Source: JBFHES01 sp041584015 (lineage in GTDB: Bacteria; Bacteroidota; Bacteroidia; Bacteroidales; M50B96). Taken from it: DNA of 19,649 nucleotides. Of this stretch, positions 7,751-14,980 are shown one piece after another. The stretch covers positions 1 to 19,649 of the forward strand of contig JBFHES010000052.1 in the NCBI GenBank assembly GCA_041584015.1, read 5' to 3'. The notes below the pieces were generated by a model. The model ran no database searches. It saw only the letters and a program-made list of their open reading frames with translations, and was not told the DNA's origin. Position 1 is the first letter of the stretch. Each line of letters starts with the position of its first letter. The translations under genes were made by a program, and so were the position numbers.

Positions 7751-8041
7751 TTATTCAGTTTTTTTCTTGCTTGAACAACAGCTTTTCTTTGCTGTTTTGC
7801 AATCACTCTTTGTTGCGCAATCTGATTTCTTTGCATCTTTGCAATTGTCAGCGCCTTTTTTACTATCGCAACAACCTTTCTTCGCTTTTTTAGACTTCTT
7901 GTCTTTGTCCTTATCTTTATCCTTATCGTTATCTACAACAACAATCTGATCATAGTCTGCATCTAGTGCAACTGCAACGGCAGCGTTCATGTTTGATCCT
8001 AAGAAAGCAACAAGAGCAAATAACATCAATAATTTTTTCAT
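7751..8041 (-). CDS. small secreted Cys/Lys/Asp-rich protein, unknown function
   Basis: 96 residues that match no family I can name. An N-terminal signal peptide (about residues 1-22, MKKLLMLFALVAFLGS and onward) is followed by a (DK)n tract at residues 37-49, which at DNA level is a six-base tandem repeat (7901-7933). The tail is about 45 residues, mostly Lys, Asp, Ser and Cys. It has seven cysteines: 57, 58, 67, 75, 81, 88 and 89. The tail opens with CCDSKK and closes with CCSSKK, and the single cysteines between sit in similar NCKDAKK/DCKTAKK settings, so it looks like repeats of one short unit. Paired cysteines in an exported, very hydrophilic peptide suggest metal binding or disulfide cross-linking; this is inference. 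It is transcribed divergently from porX. Confidence 0.75.
   Translation of the reverse strand: MKKLLMLFALVAFLGSNMNAAVAVALDADYDQIVVVDNDKDKDKDKDKKSKKAKKGCCDSKKGADNCKDAKKSDCATKSDCKTAKKSCCSSKKKTE
7901..7933 (-). repeat. in-frame tandem repeat encoding Asp-Lys dipeptides
   Basis: Eleven codons alternating Asp with Lys (one Asn) on the minus strand, built from a degenerate six-base unit (GATAAA/GATAAG/GACAAA). Such a tract can change length by slippage in steps of two residues without breaking the frame. Confidence 0.7.
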
Positions 8042-8116
8042 AGTTTTCTTTTTTTCTGGTTTTAAATCACTGCTAAAGTAACAGCATTCTTTTGGATTTG
8101 TTGTTAAGGAAACGTT

Positions 8117-8140
8117 AAAAAAGACCTTTGGGTCTTTTAA
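8117..8140. terminator. terminator-like hairpin in the divergent intergenic region
   Basis: AAAAGACC (8119-8126) pairs with GGTCTTTT (8131-8138) around a 4-base loop, and the arms run into A-rich and T-rich flanks on both sides. It lies between the starts of the Cys-rich protein gene (ATG at 8041, minus) and porX (ATG at 8355, plus), where no gene needs terminating. It could end a small RNA, attenuate transcription, or stop antisense reading. The rest of 8042-8354 shows nothing else I can support. Confidence 0.5.
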
Positions 8141-8354
8141 TATTTTCTTTTATTTTTTAGTTGACTGGGAGTGAGTGTTTTATATAAAGATAAAGAAATC
8201 TTAAAATTTCTTAAATTTTTTCATGCCCTTTTGTCGAACTTTAATCTTACATCAAATGATGCTGCTCGCAACATTCATTTCGCTTGTATTAACAATATTT
8301 TTATGGTAATCTTGTTTTAATGATGAATTGAAAATTTAATTTGAAATACCTTAT

Positions 8355-9908
8355 ATGACAAACCTTAAATTGCTTTGGGCAGACGATGAAATTGACCTGT
8401 TAAAACCATATATACTCTTTCTGGAAGAGAAAGGCCATAATGTAGCAACCACAAACAGTGGCGACGGAGCCATTGAAATGGTACAGAAGGATACTTACGA
8501 TATCGTTATTCTTGATGAGCAAATGCCTGGCAAAAGTGGGATTGAAGCCTTATCAGAAATTAAGCGGCTTTACCCAAATCTTCCGGTGTTAATGATAACA
8601 AAGAGTGAAGAAGAGTCTATAATGGACGATGCCATTGGTTCAAAGATTGCCGATTACCTTATTAAACCAGTTCATCCAAAGCAATTGTTATTATCAATTA
8701 AAAAGATAGCCGACAAAAAACGCTTGATAACTGAGAAGACCACCTCGGGTTACCAAATGGAGTTTGGTAAGATTGGTATGCAGATAAATGAATCGTTTAG
8801 TTACAACGATTGGGTTGACGTATATAAAAACCTTGTTTACTGGGAGCTGGAGTTAGCTAAGTCGAATAACAATGCCATGGACGAGGTATTGAAAATGCAG
8901 AAGACCGAGGCAAACAGCACCTTTGCAAAGTTTATTAAGCAAAACTATATCGATTGGTTTAAGCGCGATATTGATGAGCGTCCGTTGCTGTCTCCTGACA
9001 TTTTCAAACACAAGGTGTTTCCAGAGGTGGAGAAGAACGATCATGTTTTCGTAATCTTAATTGACAACCTACGATACGACCAATGGAAGATTTTACAGCC
9101 TGAGATTCGTGAACTGTTTACAGTTGAAAAAGAAGAGTTGTTTTATAGTATTCTACCTACAGCTACACAATATGCGCGTAATGCTATGTTTTCTGGATTA
9201 ATGCCATCTGAAATTAATAAACTGTACCCGGAGTATTGGTTGAATGACGATGAGGAAGGTGGAAAAAATATGTATGAAAGTGAGTTGCTTGGAAAGCAAA
9301 TTCAGCGCTTGGGAAAGAAATACAAGCATAATTATGAGAAAGTGCTGAATACTAAGTACGGACAGAAGGTGGTAGACAATATGAGTAATTTATTGGATGC
9401 ACCGCTATCTGTTATTGTGTATAATTTTGTTGATATGCTATCGCATGCCCGAACCGATAGCGAGATGATTCGAGAATTGGCCAATGACGAATCGGCCTAT
9501 CGATCACTAACAAAATCATGGTTCCAGCATTCAACCTTGCTCGATTTATTAAAGCTTGCAGCTGAGAAAAAGGTGAAGGTGCTACTAACTACTGATCATG
9601 GTACAATTCGGGTTGAGAATCCTGTTAAGATTATAGGAGACAGAAAAACAACCACAAATTTAAGATACAAAACGGGTAAGAACTTAAACTATAAAGCTAA
9701 GCAGGTTTTTGAGATAACTAAGCCGGAAGAAGCTTATCTGCCAAAGAGCAACATGAGTTCTAATTATGTTTTTGCGCAAAACGAGGATTTCTTTGCATAC
9801 CCGAATAATTACAATTATTACGTTAATTATTATAAAAATACATTTCAGCATGGTGGCGTTTCACTTGAAGAAATGATCATTCCTTTTATCACCCTAAAGC
9901 CTAAATAG
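8355..9908 (+). CDS. porX: T9SS regulator PorX (response regulator with PglZ domain)
   Basis: 517 residues. Residues 1-120 are a CheY-like receiver with the acidic pocket (Asp10, Asp11), phospho-acceptor Asp54 in DIVILDEQMPG, Thr82 and Lys104 in LIKPVHP. A helical linker leads to a PglZ/alkaline-phosphatase-superfamily domain (from about 225). Its visible metal and nucleophile motifs are ILIDNLRYDQW (Asp237), LPTATQYARNA (Thr269/Thr271), YNFVDMLSHART and LLTTDHGTIRV (Asp and His). In Porphyromonas gingivalis, PorX acts with the sensor PorY and sigma factor SigP to control T9SS genes and also contacts PorL; its output domain is a zinc phosphodiesterase. PorY and SigP are not in this window. 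The adjacent tsaE gene and the porT gene beyond it fit the assignment. A terminator follows, so tsaE is probably expressed separately. Confidence 0.95.
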   Translation: MTNLKLLWADDEIDLLKPYILFLEEKGHNVATTNSGDGAIEMVQKDTYDIVILDEQMPGKSGIEALSEIKRLYPNLPVLMITKSEEESIMDDAIGSKIADYLIKPVHPKQLLLSIKKIADKKRLITEKTTSGYQMEFGKIGMQINESFSYNDWVDVYKNLVYWELELAKSNNNAMDEVLKMQKTEANSTFAKFIKQNYIDWFKRDIDERPLLSPDIFKHKVFPEVEKNDHVFVILIDNLRYDQWKILQPEIRELFTVEKEELFYSILPTATQYARNAMFSGLMPSEINKLYPEYWLNDDEEGGKNMYESELLGKQIQRLGKKYKHNYEKVLNTKYGQKVVDNMSNLLDAPLSVIVYNFVDMLSHARTDSEMIRELANDESAYRSLTKSWFQHSTLLDLLKLAAEKKVKVLLTTDHGTIRVENPVKIIGDRKTTTNLRYKTGKNLNYKAKQVFEITKPEEAYLPKSNMSSNYVFAQNEDFFAYPNNYNYYVNYYKNTFQHGGVSLEEMIIPFITLKPK

Positions 9909-9957
9909 TGCTTACTGTGATAAACGGATATATTTTAAATAGGGAATAGATGAAGAG

Positions 9958-9996
9958 AATGCACTCGATCCGTAAAACAGAGAGAGTGCATTTTTA
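9958..9996 (+). terminator. intrinsic terminator of porX
   Basis: A 9-base perfect stem (AATGCACTC at 9958-9966, GAGTGCATT at 9984-9992) with a 17-base loop, followed by T residues, 50 bases after the porX stop. Confidence 0.85.
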
Positions 9997-10012
9997 AAAT
10001 TAGAGAATTGCT

Positions 10013-10047
10013 TTTGGTCAGGCATCTAGATAAAATTTATTTCTTTG
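10013..10047 (+). promoter_or_regulatory. possible tsaE-porT promoter
   Basis: TTTG (10013-10016) and TTTCTTTG (10040-10047, one mismatch to TAnnTTTG) are 23 bases apart. They lie just after the porX terminator and 22 bases before the tsaE start codon. Confidence 0.45.
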
Positions 10048-10069
10048 TGAAAAATTTCGAAAACGAAAA

Positions 10070-10486
10070 ATGAAACAGTTTATAATAAAGGAGCTGGGCA
10101 TGATAACCGAAGCCGCCAAATGGTTACTAAATGAAACCAAAGGCGATTTAGTTTATGCGTTTTATGGAGAAATGGGTGTTGGAAAAACAACCTTGATAAA
10201 GGAAATATGCAAAGAGCTTGGTGCTATCGATATTGTAAATAGTCCAACGTTCGCGCTTATTAATGAATATAACACCGATGAGGACGAGCCTATGTATCAT
10301 TTCGATTTTTATCGAATTGAACGTATTGAAGAGGCTTTTGACTTTGGCTATGAAGAATATTTATACAGTAATTCCTACTGTTTTATCGAGTGGCCTGAAA
10401 AAATAGAAGAACTATTACCGGAGAAGATTCGTAAAGTTTCTATTCGTTTAAACGATGACGATAGCCGCACGGTTGAACTTAATTAA
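10070..10486 (+). CDS. tsaE: tRNA t6A synthesis ATPase TsaE
   Basis: A P-loop ATPase that works with TsaB and TsaD to put threonylcarbamoyl on A37 of ANN-decoding tRNAs in the cytoplasm. The Walker A motif GEMGVGKTT is at residues 33-41. The family marks SPTFALINEY (switch region) and HFDFYRI follow, then FIEWPEK near residue 107, the conserved Glu-Trp/Pro motif of TsaE. The length of 138 residues is normal. It starts 161 bases after porX, behind a terminator and a probable promoter, and leads into porT after 54 bases with no terminator, so tsaE and porT are likely transcribed together. Confidence 0.95.
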   Translation: MKQFIIKELGMITEAAKWLLNETKGDLVYAFYGEMGVGKTTLIKEICKELGAIDIVNSPTFALINEYNTDEDEPMYHFDFYRIERIEEAFDFGYEEYLYSNSYCFIEWPEKIEELLPEKIRKVSIRLNDDDSRTVELN

Positions 10487-10540
10487 TGTACATAGTTGGT
10501 TTTTAAGTTGATTTGAACTAATATTGGTTAAAATATTTAG

Positions 10541-11239
10541 ATGTTGAAAAAAGTTTTTCTAGCTATAATGATCCTCGGATCGCTGCAATCGTTTAGTCAA
10601 CGCAGCAAGGTTTTAAATACACCCAAATACGATCTGGATGTTGTCCATTTTGGTTTTACCATTGGTTTAAATTCAATGGATTTCGACATCTATAATCATA
10701 AACACATAAATACGTTTGATTCAATATATGCAGTTAACAATATTCGTCAGGCAGGATTTAGTCTGGGTATTGTATCAAGTCTGCGCCTAATGCCTTACCT
10801 CGATTTGCGCTTTTTGCCAGGTATTTCTTTTGGTCAGCGAAATGTAGAATACTTGGTGCGTAACGATGACGCATTCTATAAAAAGACCATGAAGATTGAG
10901 TCTACTTTTTTGGAGTTTCCTGTTTTATTAAAATACAAAGCCAAGCGTGTAAATAACTACCGACCTTATTTAATCGGTGGGCTCGACTATCGGATTGATT
11001 TGGCAGCGCGTAAAAAAATTAAGGATGAACAAAAACCCATGTTGCTTTTAGAGCGCCATGATGTTTACTATGAGTTGGGTTTCGGAATAGATTATTACCT
11101 ACCTTACTTTAAGTTCTCAACAGAAATAAAATATGCTGTTGGTTTACAGAATGTTTTGCGTGGCGATGCAACAGAGTTTTCGCGCGCCATTGAGAAGATG
11201 GTTTCGAATATGCTCGTAATTTCATTCCATTTCGAATAA
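10541..11239 (+). CDS. porT: T9SS outer membrane protein PorT
   Basis: 232 residues. A signal peptide (about 1-19, ending SFS before Gln) is followed by an eight-strand-like outer membrane barrel. The pattern that identifies PorT/SprT is VVHFGFTIGLNSMDF near the start, a long middle with LEFPVLLKYKAKR and YLIGGLDYRID, and a C-terminal block with FKFSTEIKYAVGLQNVL, ending with SNMLVISFHFE. PorT is required for type IX secretion in P. gingivalis and, as SprT, for gliding and secretion in Flavobacterium; its exact step is not settled. A general PorT-family barrel of unknown role is the alternative, but the closing FHFE block and the nearness to porX favour the true protein. It probably shares a transcript with tsaE. 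Confidence 0.85.
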   Translation: MLKKVFLAIMILGSLQSFSQRSKVLNTPKYDLDVVHFGFTIGLNSMDFDIYNHKHINTFDSIYAVNNIRQAGFSLGIVSSLRLMPYLDLRFLPGISFGQRNVEYLVRNDDAFYKKTMKIESTFLEFPVLLKYKAKRVNNYRPYLIGGLDYRIDLAARKKIKDEQKPMLLLERHDVYYELGFGIDYYLPYFKFSTEIKYAVGLQNVLRGDATEFSRAIEKMVSNMLVISFHFE

Positions 11240-11296
11240 GCTATTATCAGTTTCCTTTTACTTGTTTACTATCTTTAGGCCTCAAATAATTTTAGT

Positions 11297-12508
11297 TTGA
11301 AGCACGAAAGAAGTACATCATTATATGGCATTGCCTGGCAACGTTTAAAGAAAGACTTTCTTGCAATGACCGGTTTGCTTGTTATTATTCTGGCCATTTT
11401 ACTTAGCGTGTTTGCTTACCTTATAAGCCCTGACAGTACTCCATATGCCAATGATCAACACTTAGAGTTAAGTACTAAAAAGCCGGGATTTCAGGTTGAT
11501 ATGCTCAAGGTTCGTAAGAATGAAAACCTTTCATCGGAGGGCTTTATCTCTCAATTACTATATGGACAAGTGTCCAAGTATAAAATGATTCCATTTTCCT
11601 CTGTGAGGTATGAAGGCGATGAGCTGGTTGTTGAGGAGTACAGCGATGGAGATGGATCTGTTAAGTTTGAATCTAGCTACAAATTGGTGGATATTGTTTT
11701 TGCCCTGCAAGCAAATCAGAATACGACACTAATCAATGGCATGTATGAATTCGTGGATCTTCAGGGCCTAAGGCATGAAGTAAGCCAAAGCGAGCTTATT
11801 AGCCGCATTGAAGCGGATCACTTTACCCAAGAAATATTCCTGTTAGGAACCGATCGGTTTGGACGGGATTTATTGAGCCGATTGATTATTGGTACCAGAA
11901 TTTCGCTGGCTGTTGGTTTTATTGCTGTTCTTATTTCTGTTATTATTGGACTCACCTTAGGTTTGTTAAGTGGTTACTTCCTGGGTTTGGTTGATAAAGT
12001 CATTATGTGGTTCATTAATGTAGTATGGTCTATTCCTACGCTGTTAATGGTAATTGCTATTACACTTGCAATAGGTAAAGGCTACTGGCAGGTATTTATT
12101 GCGGTTGGAGTAACAATGTGGGTAGAAGTGGCGAGAGTAACCCGTGGACAGGTTATTAGCGTGCGCGAGAAAGAATATGTTGAAGCAGCGCGTGCGCTTG
12201 GTTTTAGCCATTTTAGAATCATATTTAAACACATCCTGCCAAATATCTTAAATCCAATAATTATTATTTCTGCAGCAAATTTTGCATCAGCTATATTAAT
12301 TGAAGCAGGCTTGAGCTTCCTGGGGCTGGGTGTTCAACCACCAACTCCTTCCTGGGGTTCTATGATTAAAGACCACTATGGTTATATAATAGTTGACTTG
12401 GGTTACCTGGCCATATTACCAGGTATTGCCATCATGTTAATGGTCTTGTCGTTTACCTTGTTGGGTAATGGCCTGCGTGATGCCTTGGATACAAGAAGCA
12501 TAGACTAG
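11297..12508 (+). CDS. peptide-type ABC transporter permease (DppC/OppC family) with enlarged periplasmic loop
   Basis: 403 residues. TM1 (about 22-43) is followed by a periplasmic stretch of about 137 residues. The usual C-terminal permease core starts at GTDRFGRDLLSR (184-195), with five more helices, the EAA loop EYVEAARALGFSHF (293-306) that docks the ATPase, and GLSFLGLGVQPPTPSWG (338-354). DppC and OppC are normally about 300 residues, so roughly 100 residues are extra, all before the core. No ATPase, second permease or binding protein lies beside it, so its partners must be elsewhere. The start is read as TTG at 11297: an in-frame TAG at 11276 limits extension, no ATG lies between, and IAWQRLKKDFLAM then fits the family's N-terminus. 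It may be cotranscribed with porT (57-base gap). Confidence 0.85.
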   Translation: MKHERSTSLYGIAWQRLKKDFLAMTGLLVIILAILLSVFAYLISPDSTPYANDQHLELSTKKPGFQVDMLKVRKNENLSSEGFISQLLYGQVSKYKMIPFSSVRYEGDELVVEEYSDGDGSVKFESSYKLVDIVFALQANQNTTLINGMYEFVDLQGLRHEVSQSELISRIEADHFTQEIFLLGTDRFGRDLLSRLIIGTRISLAVGFIAVLISVIIGLTLGLLSGYFLGLVDKVIMWFINVVWSIPTLLMVIAITLAIGKGYWQVFIAVGVTMWVEVARVTRGQVISVREKEYVEAARALGFSHFRIIFKHILPNILNPIIIISAANFASAILIEAGLSFLGLGVQPPTPSWGSMIKDHYGYIIVDLGYLAILPGIAIMLMVLSFTLLGNGLRDALDTRSID

Positions 12509-12526
12509 CGGTAAATTGTAGTTGCA

Positions 12527-13630
12527 TTAAATATTTTCGGTAAGTTTTTTTACCACCTTGAAATTATTGAAAAACTCCTTTCCAAATACCCTAAGAATCG
12601 TGTAAACAGGTATTGCTACTATCATTCCCGTAATTCCGGCTGTGCTGCCTGCAATTGAGATAACCAGAAATATTTCAAGTGGATGAGCATTTACACTCGA
12701 CGAATATATTAAGGGCTGGAAGAATACATTATCGAGTACCTGGACTATAAGGAATACAAGTGCTATGTAGCCCACAAGAGGTAGAAGTTCTGAGAATAAT
12801 TCAAGCTGGATGTTTGAAACGATGCCGATGATCAATCCAAAAAGAGCGCCAATTATAGGGCCTACATATGGAATTACATTAATTAATCCAGCAAACAAGC
12901 CAATTACCAGTGCGGTGCTAAAGTTTAAGCCAACTATGGTTAAGCCTATGCTTATAAAGGTCATTACTAAAATTACTTCAAGACCAATTCCAACAAAGTA
13001 CCTAATTAGCAATTTGGTAACTGTATCTAGGAAATGTTTCATCCTTTTTTCATGCTTGGTTGGTGTTGCGGTCATTATTATAACACCAAACAAACCTTCT
13101 TCCTTCAGAAAGAAAAAGGTAATGAATGTTATTGAAAACAGGGCAATAAAGAGATCTCCCAAGGCTCCTGTTATTGAAGCGAAAAAATCGGATAAAATAG
13201 AAACATTAAATACGTTCACAATTTTATCACTGATGTAATCTTTTATTGAAGAAGTTTCCTGACCCGGAAGGGTAGCGCCATTCATGATTTTTTCAACGGT
13301 GCTTATGGGCTTTTCAAGATTTTCCATAACTCTGGCTGTATCAATTTGCGAGAGCTCGTTTGCCTGATCGGCTATGAGTGGTATGAAAATTCTGAAAAAC
13401 ATAACCAGTACTGTCCATAGAATGGCTAGCGTGATTGCGGCGCTTAAAGCTCTTGGAGGTTTGAATCTTTTAATCTGTATACGCGAAAACAAATCGACCA
13501 TTGGCTGACCAATGAGCGCAAATACAGCAGCAATAAGCACATATGCTACAATCGATTTAAAATACCAAAGTGTTAGTGCAAGAAGAATTGTTCCCAGTGC
13601 AATTAGTATGTATTTGAAATTTGTAGACAT
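12527..13630 (-). CDS. AI-2E/PerM family membrane transporter
   Basis: 367 residues with about seven to eight transmembrane helices in the family's order: two near the N-terminus (about 5-40), one near 65-85, a soluble loop of about 75 residues, then a tight C-terminal bundle. The family marks NVIPYVGPIIGALFG and the final GITGMIVAIPVYTILR are clear. Members are annotated as autoinducer-2 exporters or, in some bacteria, as sodium/proton antiporters and permeases of unknown substrate; sequence alone cannot choose between these. It converges on the ABC permease gene with only 18 bases between the stops and no visible terminator, so transcripts may read into each other. Confidence 0.88.
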   Translation of the reverse strand: MSTNFKYILIALGTILLALTLWYFKSIVAYVLIAAVFALIGQPMVDLFSRIQIKRFKPPRALSAAITLAILWTVLVMFFRIFIPLIADQANELSQIDTARVMENLEKPISTVEKIMNGATLPGQETSSIKDYISDKIVNVFNVSILSDFFASITGALGDLFIALFSITFITFFFLKEEGLFGVIIMTATPTKHEKRMKHFLDTVTKLLIRYFVGIGLEVILVMTFISIGLTIVGLNFSTALVIGLFAGLINVIPYVGPIIGALFGLIIGIVSNIQLELFSELLPLVGYIALVFLIVQVLDNVFFQPLIYSSSVNAHPLEIFLVISIAGSTAGITGMIVAIPVYTILRVFGKEFFNNFKVVKKLTENI

Positions 13631-13655
13631 AGTTTCGGTATCAGTGGTGGATTAG

Positions 13656-13686
13656 CAAAGAAACAGAATTTCGCGTATAATAACAA
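13656..13686 (-). promoter_or_regulatory. possible promoter of the AI-2E family gene
   Basis: On the minus strand, TTG (13684-13686) and TTTCTTTG (13656-13663), one mismatch from TAnnTTTG, are separated by 20 bases and end 25 bases before the start codon. The -33 element overlaps the foot of the hairpin at 13685-13721. Confidence 0.4.
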
Positions 13687-13721
13687 TGCATCTCAAGGAG
13701 CTAAAAGCTTTGAGATGCATT
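13685..13721 (-). terminator. terminator of the LiaF-like gene
   Basis: A 12-base perfect stem (AATGCATCTCAA at 13685-13696, TTGAGATGCATT at 13710-13721) with an inner AGCT/AGCT pair, 27 bases downstream of the minus-strand stop at 13748. The T tract after it is weak (GTTATTATAC). Confidence 0.75.
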
Positions 13722-13747
13722 TGATAATAGAGGGTATAATATTTGGG

Positions 13748-14284
13748 TTAATATCTAATGATGTGCACACCGCCAAAAACGGCATTTATGTCAAGGTAGA
13801 GATGATTCTCAGATTGTATATAATTATCGCTGGTGTATTTTGACGTTCCAAATCCGCCGGAGTCACCATCCGGCAATCGTGCTCCACCAAAAACAACATC
13901 CGATTTTATTTTTATTGGAAGTTCAGAGCTAATAAGAATTTCGGCACCACCAAAAACAGCATTAACCGTAATTCTGGTTTCCAGTTCACTTAATTCAACG
14001 TCTCTTAAATCGAGGCGAACTTTCCCAAAAATAGCATTGTATTCAGAGTTGTCGGTAACATTGCCAACAATATTTGATTCACTAAAAATTGCACTATTGC
14101 TATCGCCATGAGAGCGAAAAATTCCTAAGTCACCAAAAAGCATTTTAAACCCGAGGTATAGAAAAAAGAGCGCAATAAAGATTTTAACAACCGGAATATC
14201 GACTTTAAAAATGACCTTGGCTATAAGCGAAGCGCCAATTAGTAAAAAGAATATCCCGCCAATAATTGTAATTCCCATTTTCAT
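13748..14284 (-). CDS. LiaF-like membrane protein with repeated VFGG strands
   Basis: 178 residues. Two N-terminal transmembrane helices (about 4-23 and 31-49) are followed by an exported or cytoplasmic beta domain. The domain shows a repeating turn, NAIFGK, NAVFGGAEI, DVVFGGARL and NAVFGGVHI, about every 25-45 residues, as in the right-handed beta-solenoid of LiaF/DUF2154-type cell-envelope stress proteins. LiaF proteins in Firmicutes hold back the LiaSR two-component system; no kinase or regulator gene is next to this one, so a signalling role here is not shown. It is flanked by strong hairpins on both sides and appears monocistronic. Confidence 0.72.
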   Translation of the reverse strand: MKMGITIIGGIFFLLIGASLIAKVIFKVDIPVVKIFIALFFLYLGFKMLFGDLGIFRSHGDSNSAIFSESNIVGNVTDNSEYNAIFGKVRLDLRDVELSELETRITVNAVFGGAEILISSELPIKIKSDVVFGGARLPDGDSGGFGTSKYTSDNYIQSENHLYLDINAVFGGVHIIRY

Positions 14285-14407
14285 AAGTATAAAATTAACG
14301 AATAATAATTTGAGTGCCCTCTCGACGAAGTCGAAGACTTAAAGTTACATAAAAAAATGCCAGTGATGTTAAATTAGTGTTTAGCACTTGAATCATTCAA
14401 AATAAAC

Positions 14408-14450
14408 AAATCCTCTTTTTCACCGACCAGTCGGCACAAAAAGAGGATTT
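14408..14450 (-). terminator. terminator of sodN
   Basis: A 13-base perfect stem (AAATCCTCTTTTT at 14408-14420, AAAAAGAGGATTT at 14438-14450) with an inner CCGA/TCGG pair (14423-14426, 14431-14434), 36 bases downstream of the sodN stop. It is symmetric enough to act on both strands. Confidence 0.85.
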
Positions 14451-14486
14451 GATAACAGGTAAAATCTTAGCTACTATAAATTACTA

Positions 14487-14960
14487 TTAATGATGTTTTT
14501 TAAAGTAAGCATGCTCAAAATTATGAACTGTATTTTTCATTTTATCAATATACAAATCATCTGTGCCTTGTTTTGCCTTCATGGCATATACCGATATTTG
14601 GTGTAGTAAGGCCAGTTGTTTTACGTACATTTTGTAAGCTTCCTTATTCTCGGGGTCAACCGGTTTAATACGCTGATGCATGAAGTACTGACTAACAATT
14701 TCTTGAATTTTAACTGCATGTTCTTCTTTATTCATCACCCAACGAACCAGCTGGTTCGCATTTGCCTGCGGATCTTTCGAAAGTTCGTCAATCTTTTTCA
14801 TCGACTTTTCGATGGTTGCAATGTGCTCATAAATTAAAGCAATACGCAACGAGTCACCATAAATTCCACATGGTATTTCGCAATGAGCATAAGCTTTTTG
14901 GCTCGACAGGAGTGTAAACAGCATGGCTGTAACTCCAATTAATTTAATTGATGTTTTCAT
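14487..14960 (-). CDS. sodN: nickel superoxide dismutase, exported form
   Basis: Converts superoxide to oxygen and hydrogen peroxide with a nickel site formed by the first residues of the mature protein. The chain is 157 residues: a Sec-type signal peptide (1-25, ending KAYA), then HCEIPCGIYGD from residue 26. This is the Ni-hook HCxxPCGxY, giving mature His1, Cys2, Cys6 and Tyr9. The remaining part is a long four-helix-type chain rich in Glu, Lys and His (EEHAVKIQEIVSQYF and others), as in Ni-SOD, and ends KKHH. The mature length of about 132 is a little above the 117 of the Streptomyces enzyme. No sodX peptidase gene is nearby; cleavage at AYA/H by signal peptidase would free the needed amino-terminal His. 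A VOC gene lies 20 bases upstream and is probably cotranscribed. Confidence 0.92.
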   Translation of the reverse strand: MKTSIKLIGVTAMLFTLLSSQKAYAHCEIPCGIYGDSLRIALIYEHIATIEKSMKKIDELSKDPQANANQLVRWVMNKEEHAVKIQEIVSQYFMHQRIKPVDPENKEAYKMYVKQLALLHQISVYAMKAKQGTDDLYIDKMKNTVHNFEHAYFKKHH

Positions 14961-14980
14961 TTAATTCGGTTTAGCTATTT

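Noticed and set aside
12810..13238. 142-codon open frame on the plus strand
   Set aside because: It lies wholly inside the AI-2E family gene on the other strand, has low-complexity composition typical of an antisense frame, and shows no domain.
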